A DNA stretch of 64,000 nucleotides from contig JAKSGN010000041.1 of assembly GCA_024180945.1 (NCBI GenBank), forward strand, positions 496,001-560,000, given 5' to 3'. The position numbers were made by a program, and so were the translations under genes. The first letter of the stretch is position 1. Every line of letters begins with the position of its first letter. The notes below the pieces were generated by a model, which worked only from the letters and a program-made list of their open reading frames with translations, was not told where the DNA came from and did not search any database. Shown here one piece after another: positions 62,887 through 64,000 of this stretch. The stretch comes from Macrophomina tecta (taxonomy: Eukaryota; Ascomycota; Dothideomycetes; Botryosphaeriales; Botryosphaeriaceae).

Positions 62887-64000
62887 ACAGGTGTGGTAGC
62901 GAGGAAAAAAGGCTCTTGAAAATAGCACGAACTTAAAGAGATCGTCCGGATGCCCGTCCGCTACGGCGATAGGCGGGTCGAACGCAGGCGCCCCTGCCGC
63001 CTCCAGAGCCGTCCCTCGCCATGGGCGCTCGGCGCGGGGGCAGATGGCGTATTTGTTGAGGAGGATGGGCAGGTACGCGCGCTAGCGCTTGAGAGCCTCA
63101 CCGCGACGGCGCCTCTGGCATGCATTTTGCCCGTCGAATGGGCTCCGCGCTGATGGCACCATTGCCTGTGGTTCCCAGGTACCAGCCCGGGCTCCACCAG
63201 AATGCAGGTGTGTTATCGGCCGTTGAGGAACGCAGGTGATGCGGCGCTTACATGCCAATCCGAGCCGCAGGCCCGCCCACGTCGGGGGAGAGCAGGATGC
63301 CGCCGGCCTCAGGGAATCATCTGCTCCGTCAGCGCCCTGGTGGGATCCAGATTTCCGCTGCAATAACCGCTTTGTTATTGCAGCCATTGGCATCCAAGGG
63401 CCTGCTCGTGCCGTTGATGCAATGTCTGTAAGCCGGACCTCCGTTCTCGCCCGCACCGCCGGGGCCTCGTAACATAATAGGAATACGAGACGGTACCGGT
63501 ACAAGAGCATCTTGGGTGGCCCTCTTCGGGATACATCCCACGCGTCTTTATACCGCCGGCCGAGAGGGAAGCAGTATCGAGCGACGACAACGTAACGTGA
63601 GCGTGCCGATGCCGTCCAGCCGCCACGAGCGCCATGCGGCGTCCGCGGACGCGGGTGGCAGGAGCAGAACCAGTTTGGGGCGCTCCTACAGAAGCCGCTG
63701 CATGTAGCAAGGGCGGCAGGCGGCGGAGGAGGCATTGGCAGCGTGTGGAGTTGTGGGGATCCTCTCCTCGCCAGAGCTGCAACATCGAGCTTGGCAGCTC
63801 GTACGACAATGGCAGCGAGAGCATATACGTCAGACTGCGGCTTGGAAAGAATTGGGGACTCGCCACCCCCGGGGGGCTAGTGGTTGAGGGTTTTCTGGGT
63901 GATGCGGCCGCCGGGCAGCGGGTCCATGTCTGGATCGCGCGTCTCGTCGCGCTCGACTCTGGATGAGGTTCATGGAAATGGCAAGGGCTAGCTCTTATCT

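Larger units (their letters stand above)
59440..64000. other. Unassigned right end of the window
   Basis: The first 200 bp should be the 3' UTR of the oxidoreductase gene. Beyond it, 4.3 kb shows only scattered frames of up to 170 codons with no matching splice pattern or known family. The most protein-like is a 100-codon minus frame with ATG at 60502 (see separate entry). A strong G-quadruplex motif lies at 62864-62886. Confidence 0.5.

Noticed and set aside
63082..63966. Long GC-rich frames on both strands at the right end
   Set aside because: Frames are open on several phases at once and show no protein motif, so base composition explains them.

Overview
This window is nuclear DNA of a filamentous ascomycete (Pezizomycotina; Dothideomycetes is a guess from overall character). 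The genes are monocistronic and interrupted by short GT-AG introns, mostly about 50-95 nt. They encode fungal-specific families, including Far11/PRO22, Byr4, a KDM4-type demethylase, a Zn2Cys6 regulator and secreted glycoside hydrolases. I rebuilt the gene models by hand by matching reading phase across splice sites. No tRNA, rRNA, CRISPR array or intact transposon was recognised.

Layout, left to right. A STRIPAK subunit gene (far11/pro22, minus strand, 3' end outside the window) diverges from a secreted GH43 hydrolase gene. A 5.8 kb gene-poor, microsatellite-rich stretch follows. Then come a CBF1-type bHLH regulator (minus) and, divergent from it across 4 kb, an exo-beta-1,3-glucanase (GH5). 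Next are a YAG7/caprin-like RGG protein and a seven-exon gene that joins a fungal STAND-type N-terminal domain to an ankyrin hairpin and an unrecognised C-terminal half. A large JmjN-JmjC-ePHD histone demethylase, a MARVEL four-helix membrane protein and a BTB/POZ protein follow. At 38.0-39.7 kb a Zn2Cys6 transcription factor carries three apparent lesions and is probably a pseudogene. After it come an SNG1/DUF3533 membrane protein, two weak coding candidates, a large nuclear-type protein, the NHEJ factor XRCC4/Lif1, the mitotic-exit regulator Byr4/Bfa1 (head to head with XRCC4) and a secreted GMC oxidoreductase. The last 4.5 kb hold nothing I can assign.

The genes do not form one pathway or a biosynthetic cluster. 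They are mainly housekeeping regulators (STRIPAK, CBF1, KDM4, XRCC4, Byr4), with three secreted carbohydrate- or lignocellulose-related enzymes (GH43, GH5 glucanase, GMC oxidoreductase) scattered among them. The most unusual items are the STAND-N/ankyrin protein, which has no visible NTPase core, and the decaying Zn2Cys6 regulator.
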